Source: Verrucomicrobiota bacterium
Lineage (GTDB): Bacteria > Verrucomicrobiota > Verrucomicrobiia > Limisphaerales > UBA8199
Direction of reading: 5' to 3'
Assembly: GCA_003176045.1 (NCBI GenBank)
Contig: PSRM01000074.1
Span: 1-39,284 of the forward strand
DNA: 39,284 nt
Below, in pieces: positions 23,174 through 31,622 of the stretch. The notes below the pieces were generated by a model that saw only the letters and a list, made by a program, of their open reading frames with translations, ran no database searches and was not told the DNA's origin. Both the position numbers and the translations under genes were made by a program. Position 1 is the stretch's first letter; each line of letters starts with the position of its first letter.

Positions 23174-26100
23174 ATGAGTAATCAGGTTGTACCCCGAACG
23201 GAGTCCAAAGTCCAAAGTCCAAAGTCCAAAGTCGAACTTTGGACATCAGGGGCCATTTCGGCCTATTTCGACCTATTTCGACCTATTTCGAGTAAAAAAA
23301 GACTTTTCTCACGGACCCTGAGCCAGACTCGGCTTGATAGTGACTGTTTGGCTATTGGCTATTGCCTATCGGCTATTGCGCTGCTGGCCGCGCTCAGCTT
23401 CGCCCCCATTGCCTCCGCCCAACCCCTTACCATCAGCACCCTTGCCGGCTCTGCCGACCAGGGCAGCACTGACGGCTCTGGCGCAGCGGCCCGATTCAAT
23501 AACCCCTGGGGAGTGTGCGCGGACGGCTCGGGCAATCTCTACGTGGCCGATACCGATAACCACGTCATCCGCAAAATCACCAGCGGCGGGACAGTCGCAA
23601 CTCTGGCCGGGTTGGCCGGCGTGTCCGGTACCAATGACGGAACGGGCAGCGCGGCTCGCTTTCTCCAGCCTCAAGGCATCACGGTGGACGCTCTCGGCAA
23701 CCTGTACGTGGCTGATACCGGGAACTTCACCATCCGCAAAATCACCTCGGGCGGAGTTGTCACCACGCTGGCAGGTTCGGCCGGATCGCCCGGCTCCGCT
23801 AACAACACCGGTACCGCCGCAAGCTTTTTCGAGCCGGAAGGCATCGGGATCAACAGTTCGGGCACGCTCCTGTACGTGGCTGATACCTGGAACCACACGA
23901 TCCGCCAGATCACCTTGCCCGGCGCGGTCGTCACTACTCTGGCCGGCTCCGTGGCAAATCCCGGCACCAACAACGGCACCGGCACTGGGGCTCAATTCAA
24001 CGAACCATCCGGGATCGCGGTTGATAGTGCCGGAAATATCTACGTAGGAGACACCGGCAATCAAATGATTCGCACCGTTACTGGCGCCGGCGTCGTGACC
24101 ACATTGGCAGGATCTGTGGGCACTTCCGGCACCAACGATGGCACTGGCACTGGCGCCTTGTTTTGGGACCCCCAAGGTGTGGCCACCGACAACAACAATG
24201 TCTTCGTGGCAGATAGCACCAGTCAAACCATTCGCAAAATCGTCATTTCGAGCGGAGTGGTCAGCACCCTCGCCGGAACAGGCGGGCTCCTCGGCCCGAA
24301 CGATGGCACAGGTAGCAATGCCCGTTTCTGGCAGCCGCAAGGCGTGGCTGCGGATAGCTCGGGCGACGTCTTCGTGGCAGATAGCGCCAACGGAACCATT
24401 CGCAAAATTGCTCCAGGCACGATCGTCACCACTCTCGCAGGTTCGGCTTCCAGCGGCAGCGGCGACGGTAGCGGAGCGAACGCCCGGTTTTATCGCCCTG
24501 CCGCCGCCGCCATCGACAGCAGCGGCAACGCCTACATCGCCGATAGCCAGAACTCAACCATCCGGATGGTTACACCTGCCGGCGCCGTCAGCACGCTCGC
24601 GGGTCTGGCAGGCGCCTTTGGCGCAACCGACGGCCCAACCAACGCTGCGCGTTTTAGCGGGCCACAGGGCATCGCCGTGGACGGCTCAGGCAATATTTAT
24701 GTGGGTGATACTCTCAACCACACGATTCGAAAAATCAGTGGCAGCCTTGTAACCACTCTGGCCGGCCTGGCTGGAACCAGCGGCCTGAGCGATGGCACCG
24801 GCAGCAACGCTCGCTTTAATTATCCGCAAGATGTCGCCGTGGACGTCTCCGGCAATGTTTATGTGGCCGATACCGGGAATCACATCATCCGCAAAGTCAC
24901 GTCAGGGGGGGTGGTCACAACCATCGCCGGCTATCCCGGTCTTTACGGTGACGCCGATGGCACCAGCGCCGGCAACGGCACCAATGGCGCCCGGTTCTAC
25001 GGTCCTTCCGGACTCGTCGTGGACGGATCCGCCAATGTTTTTGTGGCCGACACGCGCAACCATGCCATTCGAAAGATAACCTCGGGCGGAGTGGTCAGCA
25101 CTCTGGCCGGCCTGCCCGGCTCCTCTGGAGGCGCGGACGGCACAAACAACGTCGCTCGGTTTAACTTTCCTTCCGCTATCTCGCTGGATGTAAGCGGAAA
25201 CCTCTACGTCCTGGATTCGGGCAACAACACCATCCGGATGATTACCCTTTCTGGAACTACTAACTGGGTGGTTACTACTATTGCGGGCACCGCAGGTCTT
25301 AGCGGCAGCGCCGATGGCACAGGCAGCAATGCCCGCTTCTTTTATCCTGCAGGCTTGGCGATAAATAATTCGGGCGCTTTCGCGGTTGCCGATTGGGGAA
25401 ATAATACAATTCGGGCCGGCATATCATCATCCAACAGCGCCCCATCGGTCCTCACTCCTCCTCAGCCGCTTACTGTTAACCAGGGTCAGAACGCCACGTT
25501 CACAGTCACAGCCGCCGGTTCAGCCCCCTTGATTTACCAATGGTTGTTTAATTCCAATAACATTTCCGGCGCAACATCCACCTCCTACACGCGTGTCAGT
25601 GCCCAGCCTGCGGACGCCGGCTACTTCTCGGTCCTGATTACGAATTCCCAGGGCTCGGTCACCAGCCCCGCCGCCCTGCTCACCGTAATCGTTCCTCCCA
25701 CCATCACCAACCAGCCGCAAAGCCAGACCGTCAACCAATACTCCACTGCGACCTTCACGGTCGGCGCTACCGCCAACGCGGCACTGAGCTATCAATGGAT
25801 GTTCAATACCACAAACATTTCCGGCGCGACGGCGAGCAGCTACTCAAAGGGTAATGTCCAGCCTTCCGACGCCGGCAGCTACGCGGTCCTCGTCTCAGAC
25901 CAGGCCGGCAGCACCAACAGCGCCAACGCCGTCCTGACCGTCAATATCGTCCCCACCCCGCCGTCCATCGTCACGCAGCCTCAAAGCCAGTCGGTTGGGC
26001 AGGGAACGAACGCAACATTCTCAGTGACTGCCGGCGGCACCACGCCTCTTTCCTATCAGTGGCTTTTTGACGGCACAAACCTGAATGGCGCAACCCTTTC

Positions 26101-28216
26101 AAGCTACACCGTTTCAAGTGCTCAACCGGCAAATGCCGGGTCCTATTCAGTCATTGTGACCAATGCTTATGGCACCACGAACAGCGCGAACGCCACCCTC
26201 ACGGTCTTGGTGCCGCCGGTTCTGGCCTTGCAGCCTGTCAGCCACCTGGCGTCCGTAAGTAATAGTGTCACGTTCTCTGCCAGTGTTTCACAGGGCACCA
26301 GCCCCTCATACCAGTGGCGCCAAAACGGCTCGCCGATCGCTGGCGCCACCCAATCCTCTTACAATATTCCTTCCATTCTGTGGAGCAGCGCCGGCTCGTA
26401 TTCCGTAGTGGTCAGCAACCTCGCCGCGACCGTCACCAGCTCCAACGCAGTCCTGGTTGTCGAGCAGGCCGTGTTCAACTTCTTCGATGGCTTCGAATCC
26501 TACAATTTGGGAGCGCTGGATAATAATTACGGTGGGCCGAATGCGAACACGAACACAAACCCGTGGTGGGCCTTCAGCAGCGCTGGGCAGGGAGCGGTCA
26601 CCAACTCCGGCAGCGGTGTCACGCCGCACGGTGGCTCCCAAATGTCTGGTCGTGCCGTCGGCGCTTCTTTCCAACAGGATTATATAAACCTGATGTACCG
26701 GCTGAACGACGGGCTGCGAAACGATGGACAGCCCTATTTTGGTAATTTCATGTGCGACTGGTGGTTCTATGATCCCTGGGGCGCGAGCAGCACCAACTCC
26801 CCCAATTATACCGATTACATCGCCCTGGGCAGCTTTTTCCCGACTCAAACCAATAGCGATACCATCGCCGAAACCACGATTTATCAACGCATGTCCCTGG
26901 GCGCTTTTAACGCCACCGGTTTTAACGTTGCCAATTATCAGGCCCGCATCCTGGGCGGCTCAGGCTCCTTCGGTTCAGGCAACAGTTGGTATAACACGAC
27001 GACCGCGCGCACGGTCGGCTGGCATCATGCGCGCATCGTAGTCGGAATTCCCAACTCGACTTACCTGCTGGCACCGGTCTCGTTTTATATTGATAACATG
27101 ACCAACGCGACGGTTAGTTCCCCCGTGGATTGCACCAACAACTTCGTCTTTCCGGGTTTCACTGTCATCGAGGTTAATCACGCCAGCAGCACCACAAGCG
27201 GATACTACGATGATCTCACGTTCCGCGCGGCAAATGATCCCTGGATCGTTGTTCATCCCGTTAGCCAAACGGTTAATACCAATCAAAGCGTCTATTTCAA
27301 CACGGTGGCCGTCGGCACAGCTTACCAGTGGCAATTCAACGGCAGCAACATCGCCGGCGCAACCACTTCCTCCTACAATATTTCTTCTGTGACCGTTTCG
27401 AACGCGGGCTCCTACGCCTGCGTTATCAGCGGCACAAACGGGACAATCACAACCAGTAACGCCGTGCTTACTGTAAATGCTCCACCGCTTGTAACTGTTC
27501 CGCCCTCCAGCCTGACAGTGACCCAAAGCCAGGCCGCCAATTTCACCGTATCTGCCTTGGGGAACGCGCCGCTGAGCTACCAATGGCGATTTAATACGGT
27601 CAACATCGCCGGAGCAACGAATACTGCCTACAACATCGCTAATTGCTACGCTACCAACGCTGGCAGTTACACCGTTGTGGTGGCCAACAACCAGGGGAGC
27701 ACCACCAGCGCTGTGGCCACACTCACCGTCAATCTTCCGCCCTCCATCACAACTCAACCTCAAAGCCAATCCTTGCTAACGGGCTCATGCACGACTTTCT
27801 CTGTCACTGCCTCAGGCACGGCGCCGCTGTATTACCAATGGCTCTATAACGGCGCGCCTCAAGGCACTTTCACCAATACGGCCACCTCGCCCACCGAGTG
27901 CAATGCCGGCACTTACTCGGTGATCGTCAGCAATTTCGTGGGCTTTGTCCTAAGCACCAATGCCACGCTTTCGTTTACTAATCCCGCGACAGCGCAGCCC
28001 GGCCACTTTGATTCGCAAAAACTGCTGGCCGACGGCTCCCTTTTGCTGAACATGAGTGGCACGCCCTATACAAATTACACCTTGCAGTTCACAACCGACT
28101 GGACCACCTGGAACCCGCTCGCCACGCTCTCCGGCACCAACGGCCTCTTCCAATACGACGACTTCGCCCCTACAACCAACGCCAACCGCTTCTACCGTCT
28201 GGTCGTGGGGCCGTAG
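23174..28216 (+). CDS. Giant secreted NHL-repeat / Ig-like protein with shared C-terminal domain
   Basis: 1680 residues. The first about 55 codons are encoded by low-complexity repeats (GTCCAAA runs at 23203-23240), followed by a signal segment (YCLSAIALLAALSFAPIASA); the true start may lie just before it. Twelve NHL repeats follow (for example GSGNLYVADTDNHVIRKI, each with 'F..P.G.A.D..G..YVAD..N..IR'), enough for two six-bladed propellers. Then come four Ig-like domains (YQWLFNSNNISGAT, YQWMFNTTNISGAT, YQWLFDGTNLNGAT, YQWRQNGSPIAGAT) and a non-repeated module of about 220 residues starting FFDGFESYNLGALDN, perhaps a lectin-like jelly-roll. Three more Ig-like domains follow, then a final about 74-residue domain (GHFDSQKLLADGSLLLNMSG...FYRLVVGP). 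An extracellular adhesion or polymer-binding role is inferred. Confidence 0.9.
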   Translation: MSNQVVPRTESKVQSPKSKVELWTSGAISAYFDLFRPISSKKRLFSRTLSQTRLDSDCLAIGYCLSAIALLAALSFAPIASAQPLTISTLAGSADQGSTDGSGAAARFNNPWGVCADGSGNLYVADTDNHVIRKITSGGTVATLAGLAGVSGTNDGTGSAARFLQPQGITVDALGNLYVADTGNFTIRKITSGGVVTTLAGSAGSPGSANNTGTAASFFEPEGIGINSSGTLLYVADTWNHTIRQITLPGAVVTTLAGSVANPGTNNGTGTGAQFNEPSGIAVDSAGNIYVGDTGNQMIRTVTGAGVVTTLAGSVGTSGTNDGTGTGALFWDPQGVATDNNNVFVADSTSQTIRKIVISSGVVSTLAGTGGLLGPNDGTGSNARFWQPQGVAADSSGDVFVADSANGTIRKIAPGTIVTTLAGSASSGSGDGSGANARFYRPAAAAIDSSGNAYIADSQNSTIRMVTPAGAVSTLAGLAGAFGATDGPTNAARFSGPQGIAVDGSGNIYVGDTLNHTIRKISGSLVTTLAGLAGTSGLSDGTGSNARFNYPQDVAVDVSGNVYVADTGNHIIRKVTSGGVVTTIAGYPGLYGDADGTSAGNGTNGARFYGPSGLVVDGSANVFVADTRNHAIRKITSGGVVSTLAGLPGSSGGADGTNNVARFNFPSAISLDVSGNLYVLDSGNNTIRMITLSGTTNWVVTTIAGTAGLSGSADGTGSNARFFYPAGLAINNSGAFAVADWGNNTIRAGISSSNSAPSVLTPPQPLTVNQGQNATFTVTAAGSAPLIYQWLFNSNNISGATSTSYTRVSAQPADAGYFSVLITNSQGSVTSPAALLTVIVPPTITNQPQSQTVNQYSTATFTVGATANAALSYQWMFNTTNISGATASSYSKGNVQPSDAGSYAVLVSDQAGSTNSANAVLTVNIVPTPPSIVTQPQSQSVGQGTNATFSVTAGGTTPLSYQWLFDGTNLNGATLSSYTVSSAQPANAGSYSVIVTNAYGTTNSANATLTVLVPPVLALQPVSHLASVSNSVTFSASVSQGTSPSYQWRQNGSPIAGATQSSYNIPSILWSSAGSYSVVVSNLAATVTSSNAVLVVEQAVFNFFDGFESYNLGALDNNYGGPNANTNTNPWWAFSSAGQGAVTNSGSGVTPHGGSQMSGRAVGASFQQDYINLMYRLNDGLRNDGQPYFGNFMCDWWFYDPWGASSTNSPNYTDYIALGSFFPTQTNSDTIAETTIYQRMSLGAFNATGFNVANYQARILGGSGSFGSGNSWYNTTTARTVGWHHARIVVGIPNSTYLLAPVSFYIDNMTNATVSSPVDCTNNFVFPGFTVIEVNHASSTTSGYYDDLTFRAANDPWIVVHPVSQTVNTNQSVYFNTVAVGTAYQWQFNGSNIAGATTSSYNISSVTVSNAGSYACVISGTNGTITTSNAVLTVNAPPLVTVPPSSLTVTQSQAANFTVSALGNAPLSYQWRFNTVNIAGATNTAYNIANCYATNAGSYTVVVANNQGSTTSAVATLTVNLPPSITTQPQSQSLLTGSCTTFSVTASGTAPLYYQWLYNGAPQGTFTNTATSPTECNAGTYSVIVSNFVGFVLSTNATLSFTNPATAQPGHFDSQKLLADGSLLLNMSGTPYTNYTLQFTTDWTTWNPLATLSGTNGLFQYDDFAPTTNANRFYRLVVGP
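23203..23252. repeat. GTCCAAA heptamer run with inverted end
   Basis: GTCCAAAGTCCAAAGTCCAA.. repeats about five times and ends with AACTTTGGACAT, its inverted copy. The same heptamer occurs at 31320-31338. It falls in the N-terminal coding region of the 1680-residue protein. Confidence 0.75.
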
Positions 28217-28274
28217 CTTTGGAGTGCGGCGACATGTCGCGGTGTTCCAAAGCGCGGACATGTCCGCGCACTCC
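27993..28274. repeat. C-terminal domain duplication, copy 1, with palindrome D3
   Basis: 27993-28216 encodes the shared C-terminal domain and is highly similar to 29037-29259 in DNA (for example CAGCCCGGCCACTTTGATTC and CTATACAAATTACACCTTGC-like blocks). Directly after it, 28221-28274 holds double hairpin D3 (GGAGTGCGGCGACATGTCGC ... GCGGACATGTCCGCGCACTC). Copy 2 has the same domain plus palindrome order. Confidence 0.88.
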
Positions 28275-28485
28275 CGAATGCGCCTAAATGCGCCTCCCGC
28301 CGCCCACAAAAATCATTGACAACCTGTGCGCGAAATGATTGACTTTGTGCAATCAAATCCAATGACAATGCGTATCGTAGTCGGTCGCCGTGTTTGCGCT
28401 GGATTTGTCTTCCGATACCAGAGCCATCACATACCACCTGCTCCCTGGGCGATCCCCATCGAACTCAAATCCGGACTAGCGCGCC

Positions 28486-29259
28486 ATGTCGTACAAATCC
28501 ACCATTACAGCTCTGCTGCTGCTTCTCGCTTCTAAATCCACGTCCAACTGCGCCAATGTTCTCACCAATGGCAGCTTTGAGTCGCCTGTTGTCGCCGCTA
28601 ATTCCTACGGTGCGAGAGCAGTCCCAGACGGCTGGACCGGCAGTCCGTTCAGTCTGAACAACGGGGTGGCGCCGCTGGGCTGCGGCGCCTGGGGGCCGCC
28701 GCAGGACGGCGCACAATACGTTGACCTTGGCGACTATCCGGGTGAAAACCTTGCTCAGACTTTTACGGTTGCTGCTGGCTTTTACCAGCTCACATGGTAC
28801 GACAACACGGCAAATTGCACCGACGCGGGACCCTCGCCATACAATGTTCTCATCATTGACACTAATCACGCTGTCCTCAGCACTATTTTCGACGCCGGCC
28901 ATGGCGGCGTCTGGCAAGCCCGTCGAGCCCAAGTGCAGCTTGCTGACGGCGAATACACGCTCATCTTTACCGCGGAGGGCTATGCTGGCGGGTGGGACAC
29001 GGTTCTGGACAATGTCGCCCTCATTTTCATCGCTGCTCAGCCCGGCCACTTTGATTCGCAAAAGCTGCTGCCGGACGGCTCCCTTTTGCTGAGCATGAGC
29101 GGCACGGCTTATACAAATTACACCTTGCAGTTCACAACCGACTGGACGAATTGGAATCCACTCGCCACGCTCTCCGGCACCAACGGCCTTTTCCAGTACA
29201 ACGACTTCGCCCCCACTACTAACAACAGTCGCTTCTACCGCCTGGTCGTGGGGCCCTGA
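28486..29259 (+). CDS. Secreted DUF642-like protein with shared C-terminal domain
   Basis: 257 residues. Signal segment (STITALLLLLASKSTSNCAN), then a DUF642-like galactose-binding fold: NVLTNGSFESPVV, PDGWTGSPFSL, DGAQYVDLGDYPGENLAQTF, GFYQLTWYDNTANC, YNVLIIDTNHAVLSTIFDAG, WDTVLDNVALIF. The last 74 residues (QPGHFDSQKLLPDGSLLLSM ... FYRLVVGP) are nearly the same as the C terminus of the 1680-residue protein 1 kb upstream. That shared domain probably serves export or surface attachment, or a common binding role; which is unknown. DUF642 proteins are commonly cell-surface carbohydrate-binding proteins. Start ATG 28486, no clear Shine-Dalgarno. Confidence 0.85.
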   Translation: MSYKSTITALLLLLASKSTSNCANVLTNGSFESPVVAANSYGARAVPDGWTGSPFSLNNGVAPLGCGAWGPPQDGAQYVDLGDYPGENLAQTFTVAAGFYQLTWYDNTANCTDAGPSPYNVLIIDTNHAVLSTIFDAGHGGVWQARRAQVQLADGEYTLIFTAEGYAGGWDTVLDNVALIFIAAQPGHFDSQKLLPDGSLLLSMSGTAYTNYTLQFTTDWTNWNPLATLSGTNGLFQYNDFAPTTNNSRFYRLVVGP

Positions 29260-29362
29260 TTGGAGTGCGGCTTTGGAGTGCGGCGATATCTCGATATGTC
29301 GCCGCTTTCAAACACCGCGACATGTCGCGGTGTTCCAAAGCGCAGACATGTCTGCGCACTCC
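29037..29362. repeat. C-terminal domain duplication, copy 2, with palindrome D4
   Basis: 29037-29259 repeats 27993-28216. 29262-29362 holds double hairpin D4, a longer relative of D3 with an extra inverted arm (GGCGATATCTCGATATGTCG and ACCGCGACATGTCGCGGTGT, then CAGACATGTCTGCGCACTCC). D3 and D4 follow the same domain at the same distance. Confidence 0.88.
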
Positions 29363-29434
29363 CAAAAATCGGAGTTTCCTCGTAACCTGCCGTGGCGAAT
29401 TCTTTAGAATAACAGTGAAAGGCCAATATATAAC

Positions 29435-29992
29435 ATGAACGTATCAGAGGAAATCGAGAAACTCAGTCGGCTCCACTCTGAGGGCGCTTTGACGCAGGAC
29501 GAATTCATCCGAGCCAAAGAGCTCGTGCTCTCGGGCCGCGCAGCCGGCGCGAGAAGCGTCCGGCGGCAATCGCAGCGGATGATCTTCGGCCTGCCTTTGT
29601 GGGCCATAGCCATGGGCCCGGACCCTGCCAGCGGCCAACTGCGCGGCCACGCCCGGGCCATTTTCGCCATCGGTGATATAGCAACCGGCGTTGTTGCCAT
29701 CGGCGGTTTTGCGCGAGGGGTGGTGGCTTTAGGCGGCGGTGCTATCGGTCTTTTGGCCATCGGCGGGGGTGCGCTGGGCCTGATCGCACTGGGTGGCGGG
29801 GCCATTGGTGGACTCGCCCTTGGAGGTGGAGCGCTGGGACTCGTTGCGATCGGCGGCGGCGCTGCCGGTTATTACGCCCTCGGCTCCGGTGCTGCGGGCA
29901 TGCACACGATCTCCGTCACTCAGCAGGACCCAGCCGCAGTGGATTTCTTTTGCAAGCTCGTGCCGTTTTTGAAGGCACTTTTCCACAAATGA
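29435..29992 (+). CDS. SHOCT-domain membrane protein with glycine-rich hexapeptide-like repeats
   Basis: 185 residues. The N terminus EEIEKLSRLHSEGALTQDEF plus IRAKELVL is a SHOCT-type helix pair. A basic linker (RSVRRQSQRM) is followed by a hydrophobic stretch and then about ten degenerate GG-containing units (IGGFARGVVALGGGAIGLLA, IGGGALGLIALGGGAIGGLA, LGGGALGLVAIGGGAAGYYA) with a period of about 8. The end is polar (MHTISVTQQDPAAVDFFCKL). These Gly/Ala/Leu/Ile repeats may form a membrane-embedded or beta-helix-like stack; no function is known. Start ATG 29435 fits CAATATATAAC upstream. The gene follows a double hairpin and stands alone. Confidence 0.78.
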   Translation: MNVSEEIEKLSRLHSEGALTQDEFIRAKELVLSGRAAGARSVRRQSQRMIFGLPLWAIAMGPDPASGQLRGHARAIFAIGDIATGVVAIGGFARGVVALGGGAIGLLAIGGGALGLIALGGGAIGGLALGGGALGLVAIGGGAAGYYALGSGAAGMHTISVTQQDPAAVDFFCKLVPFLKALFHK

Positions 29993-30025
29993 ATGCGCAT
30001 CCGAGTGAATGCTTATTAAGCATTT

Positions 30026-30210
30026 TAGTCCCGGCAGGGACGACAGAAAATAGCCCACCGATTTATCGGTGGGGTAAGAGGTCACCAAAAGAAGCAAGTC
30101 CCGTCAGGACGGCAGAGGATTTTCTGTCGTCCCTGACGGGACTCGTTCACCGCTACACCGTCTCACCCACCGATAAATCGGTGGGCTATTCTCTGTCGCC
30201 CTACTGGGCT
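30026..30210. repeat. Complex nested inverted-repeat element (CCCACCGATTTATCGGTGGG type)
   Basis: It contains CCCACCGATTTATCGGTGGG (about 30053-30072), the inner pair AGTCCCGTCAGGACGGCAGA / TCTGTCGTCCCTGACGGGAC (30097-30151), another CCCACCGATAAATCGGTGGG (about 30166-30185), and outer pieces TAGTCCCGGCAGGGACGACA.. and CTATTCTCTGTCGCCCTACT. It runs into the stop codon of the AONS/KBL-family gene (30201). Confidence 0.9.
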
Positions 30211-31292
30211 CCAAGCACGCGCAGCACCCCGTCCAATTGCCCTCTGCTATGCTCACTTGAAATGACGAACCGAAAATAGCCGTTGGCGGGCCCGCCGGGA
30301 TATTTTATGAATGGCGGATAGATGTGTGATTTTAGAAATGACCTCCTCAAAGCCTCGGTCTTAGCCGGAGAGGTTGGCGGCAGCGTAACAATCGGCCCCG
30401 GCGTCTGAGGCACATCAAAACCGCTTGCCCTGATTGCGCTCTTGACGTAGAGCGTGTTTTCCAGAAGGCGTTTACGCAAATTCGTATCCTTTTGCAGAAT
30501 TCGAACGCTCTCGATTGCTGCCGCTGCCAGCGGCAACGGCAGGGCAGTGCTGCCGATAAAGAGCCTGCTCTTTTCCACGATTTTGCCTCGAATCTGCTTG
30601 GTGCTCAATATAGCGCCTCCATAAACCCCAAAAGCTTTGCTCAACGTAATCGTCTGAATAATGCGCTTCCTTCCCACACCCGCGTGTTCCTGGGCGCCTT
30701 TCCCCGTCCGGCCGAGCACTCCCGCCCCGTGGGCATCATCCAAGAGGATCATTCCATCCTTGGGAAGCAGCTTCAGATATTCCGCCAAAGGCGCCGCTGA
30801 ACCATCCCTTGAAAACATGCCATCAGTTAATAAGATCGGTCTAACACCAGGCCCGCAACGCCGTAATGCACTAGCGAGATCCTTCGAATCCCGGCTTTTG
30901 AACCGCAAGACGGGACAATCGAAGAGACGGGCGGCATCAGCGAGCGAGGGATGCGCCTGTTCATCAATCAGCGCGTGGGAGAAAGTGCCGGCCAACGCCT
31001 GGGCAACGACGAGATTCGTCATGTAGCCAGATGGAACCACGAGAGCATCCTCGGCTGCAAAAAAATCAACCAGCCTCCTCTCCAAATCGTAGTAGAGCCG
31101 ATGATTGCCAGTGGTCATCCGTGAAGCGGCAACATTCAATCCATACCGCTTCAAACCCGACTTCAGCGCCGCAGCCACCGCAGGATGACTTGCCATTCGG
31201 AAGTAATCACAACCCGAGAAGTAGGACAACACTCGGCCGCGGTACCGCACGTACGTGCGTCGGATCTGTTGCAAAGGCTCAGGTTCAGTCAT
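30201..31292 (-). CDS. PLP-dependent alpha-oxoamine synthase family protein (AONS/KBL-like)
   Basis: Start ATG 31292 (MTEPEPLQQIRRTYVRYRGR) is chosen; the longer frame only adds residues from GTCCAAA repeats. 363 residues. Conserved family blocks: VLSYFSGCDYFRMASHPAVA, GLNVAASRMTTGNHRLYYDL, FFAAEDALVVPSGYMTN, LIDEQAHPSLADAA, ILLDDAHGAGVLGRTGKGAQ (Asp and His of PLP binding), and the Schiff-base lysine in TLSKAFGVYGG (Lys219). Members condense acyl-CoA with an amino acid (8-amino-7-oxononanoate synthase BioF, 2-amino-3-ketobutyrate CoA ligase, serine palmitoyltransferase, quorum signal synthases). Sequence alone does not decide the substrate, and no biotin genes are nearby. The last codons before TAG overlap a palindromic repeat. 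Confidence 0.88.
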   Translation of the reverse strand: MTEPEPLQQIRRTYVRYRGRVLSYFSGCDYFRMASHPAVAAALKSGLKRYGLNVAASRMTTGNHRLYYDLERRLVDFFAAEDALVVPSGYMTNLVVAQALAGTFSHALIDEQAHPSLADAARLFDCPVLRFKSRDSKDLASALRRCGPGVRPILLTDGMFSRDGSAAPLAEYLKLLPKDGMILLDDAHGAGVLGRTGKGAQEHAGVGRKRIIQTITLSKAFGVYGGAILSTKQIRGKIVEKSRLFIGSTALPLPLAAAAIESVRILQKDTNLRKRLLENTLYVKSAIRASGFDVPQTPGPIVTLPPTSPAKTEALRRSFLKSHIYPPFIKYPGGPANGYFRFVISSEHSRGQLDGVLRVLGAQ

Positions 31293-31317
31293 CTCGCGGA
31301 GTGTAGCAGCGAGGGCA

Positions 31318-31395
31318 AAAGTCCAAAGTCCAAAGTCCACGTGGTCCGTAGTCCGTAGTCCGTAGTCAGTAGTCCGTGGTCGGTGGTCTGTAGTT
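31318..31395. repeat. GTCCAAA and AGTCCGT heptamer runs
   Basis: AAAGTCCAAAGTCCAAAGTC.. is followed by a run of GTCCGTAGTCCGTAGTCAGT.. and GTCCGTGGTCGGTGGTCTGT. Related heptamers in inverse orientation fill 36711-36772, and the GTCCAAA part matches 23203-23240. Confidence 0.8.
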
Positions 31396-31465
31396 TGCTC
31401 CGCGCTGGTTAATACAGAGAGCCACCACCTTGCTAAAAGCGCGCTTTAGGACTATTGAGTGCACA

Positions 31466-31539
31466 CCTGGGAGCGCGGGCATCTTGCCCGCGAGAGTCAC
31501 TGGTCCCAGACACGCGGGCAAGATGCCCGCGCTCCCAGG
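31466..31539. repeat. Double-hairpin palindromic element, copy D5
   Basis: CCTGGGAGCGCGGGCATCTT..(31466-31492) and its inverse (31513-31539) are perfect arms; each arm is itself a hairpin (GCGGGCATCTTGCCCGC). It has the GGAGCGCGG / CCGCGCTCC ends of D1 and D6. Confidence 0.92.
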
Positions 31540-31622
31540 CGGTTCACGGAACCCCACCTTACCTCGGCTGCTATCGGCTGCTACGGCATGGATTCCAACA
31601 CTCAATTGCGTTACTCTGGGGC

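Noticed and set aside
23366-24340. Long minus-strand frame (324 codons) opposite the NHL gene
   Set aside because: It mirrors the periodic NHL coding repeats and has no family resemblance or start signal; the plus strand encodes clear NHL repeats.
26306-27769. Minus-strand frames opposite the Ig-like region
   Set aside because: Shadows of repetitive Ig coding sequence, without family features.
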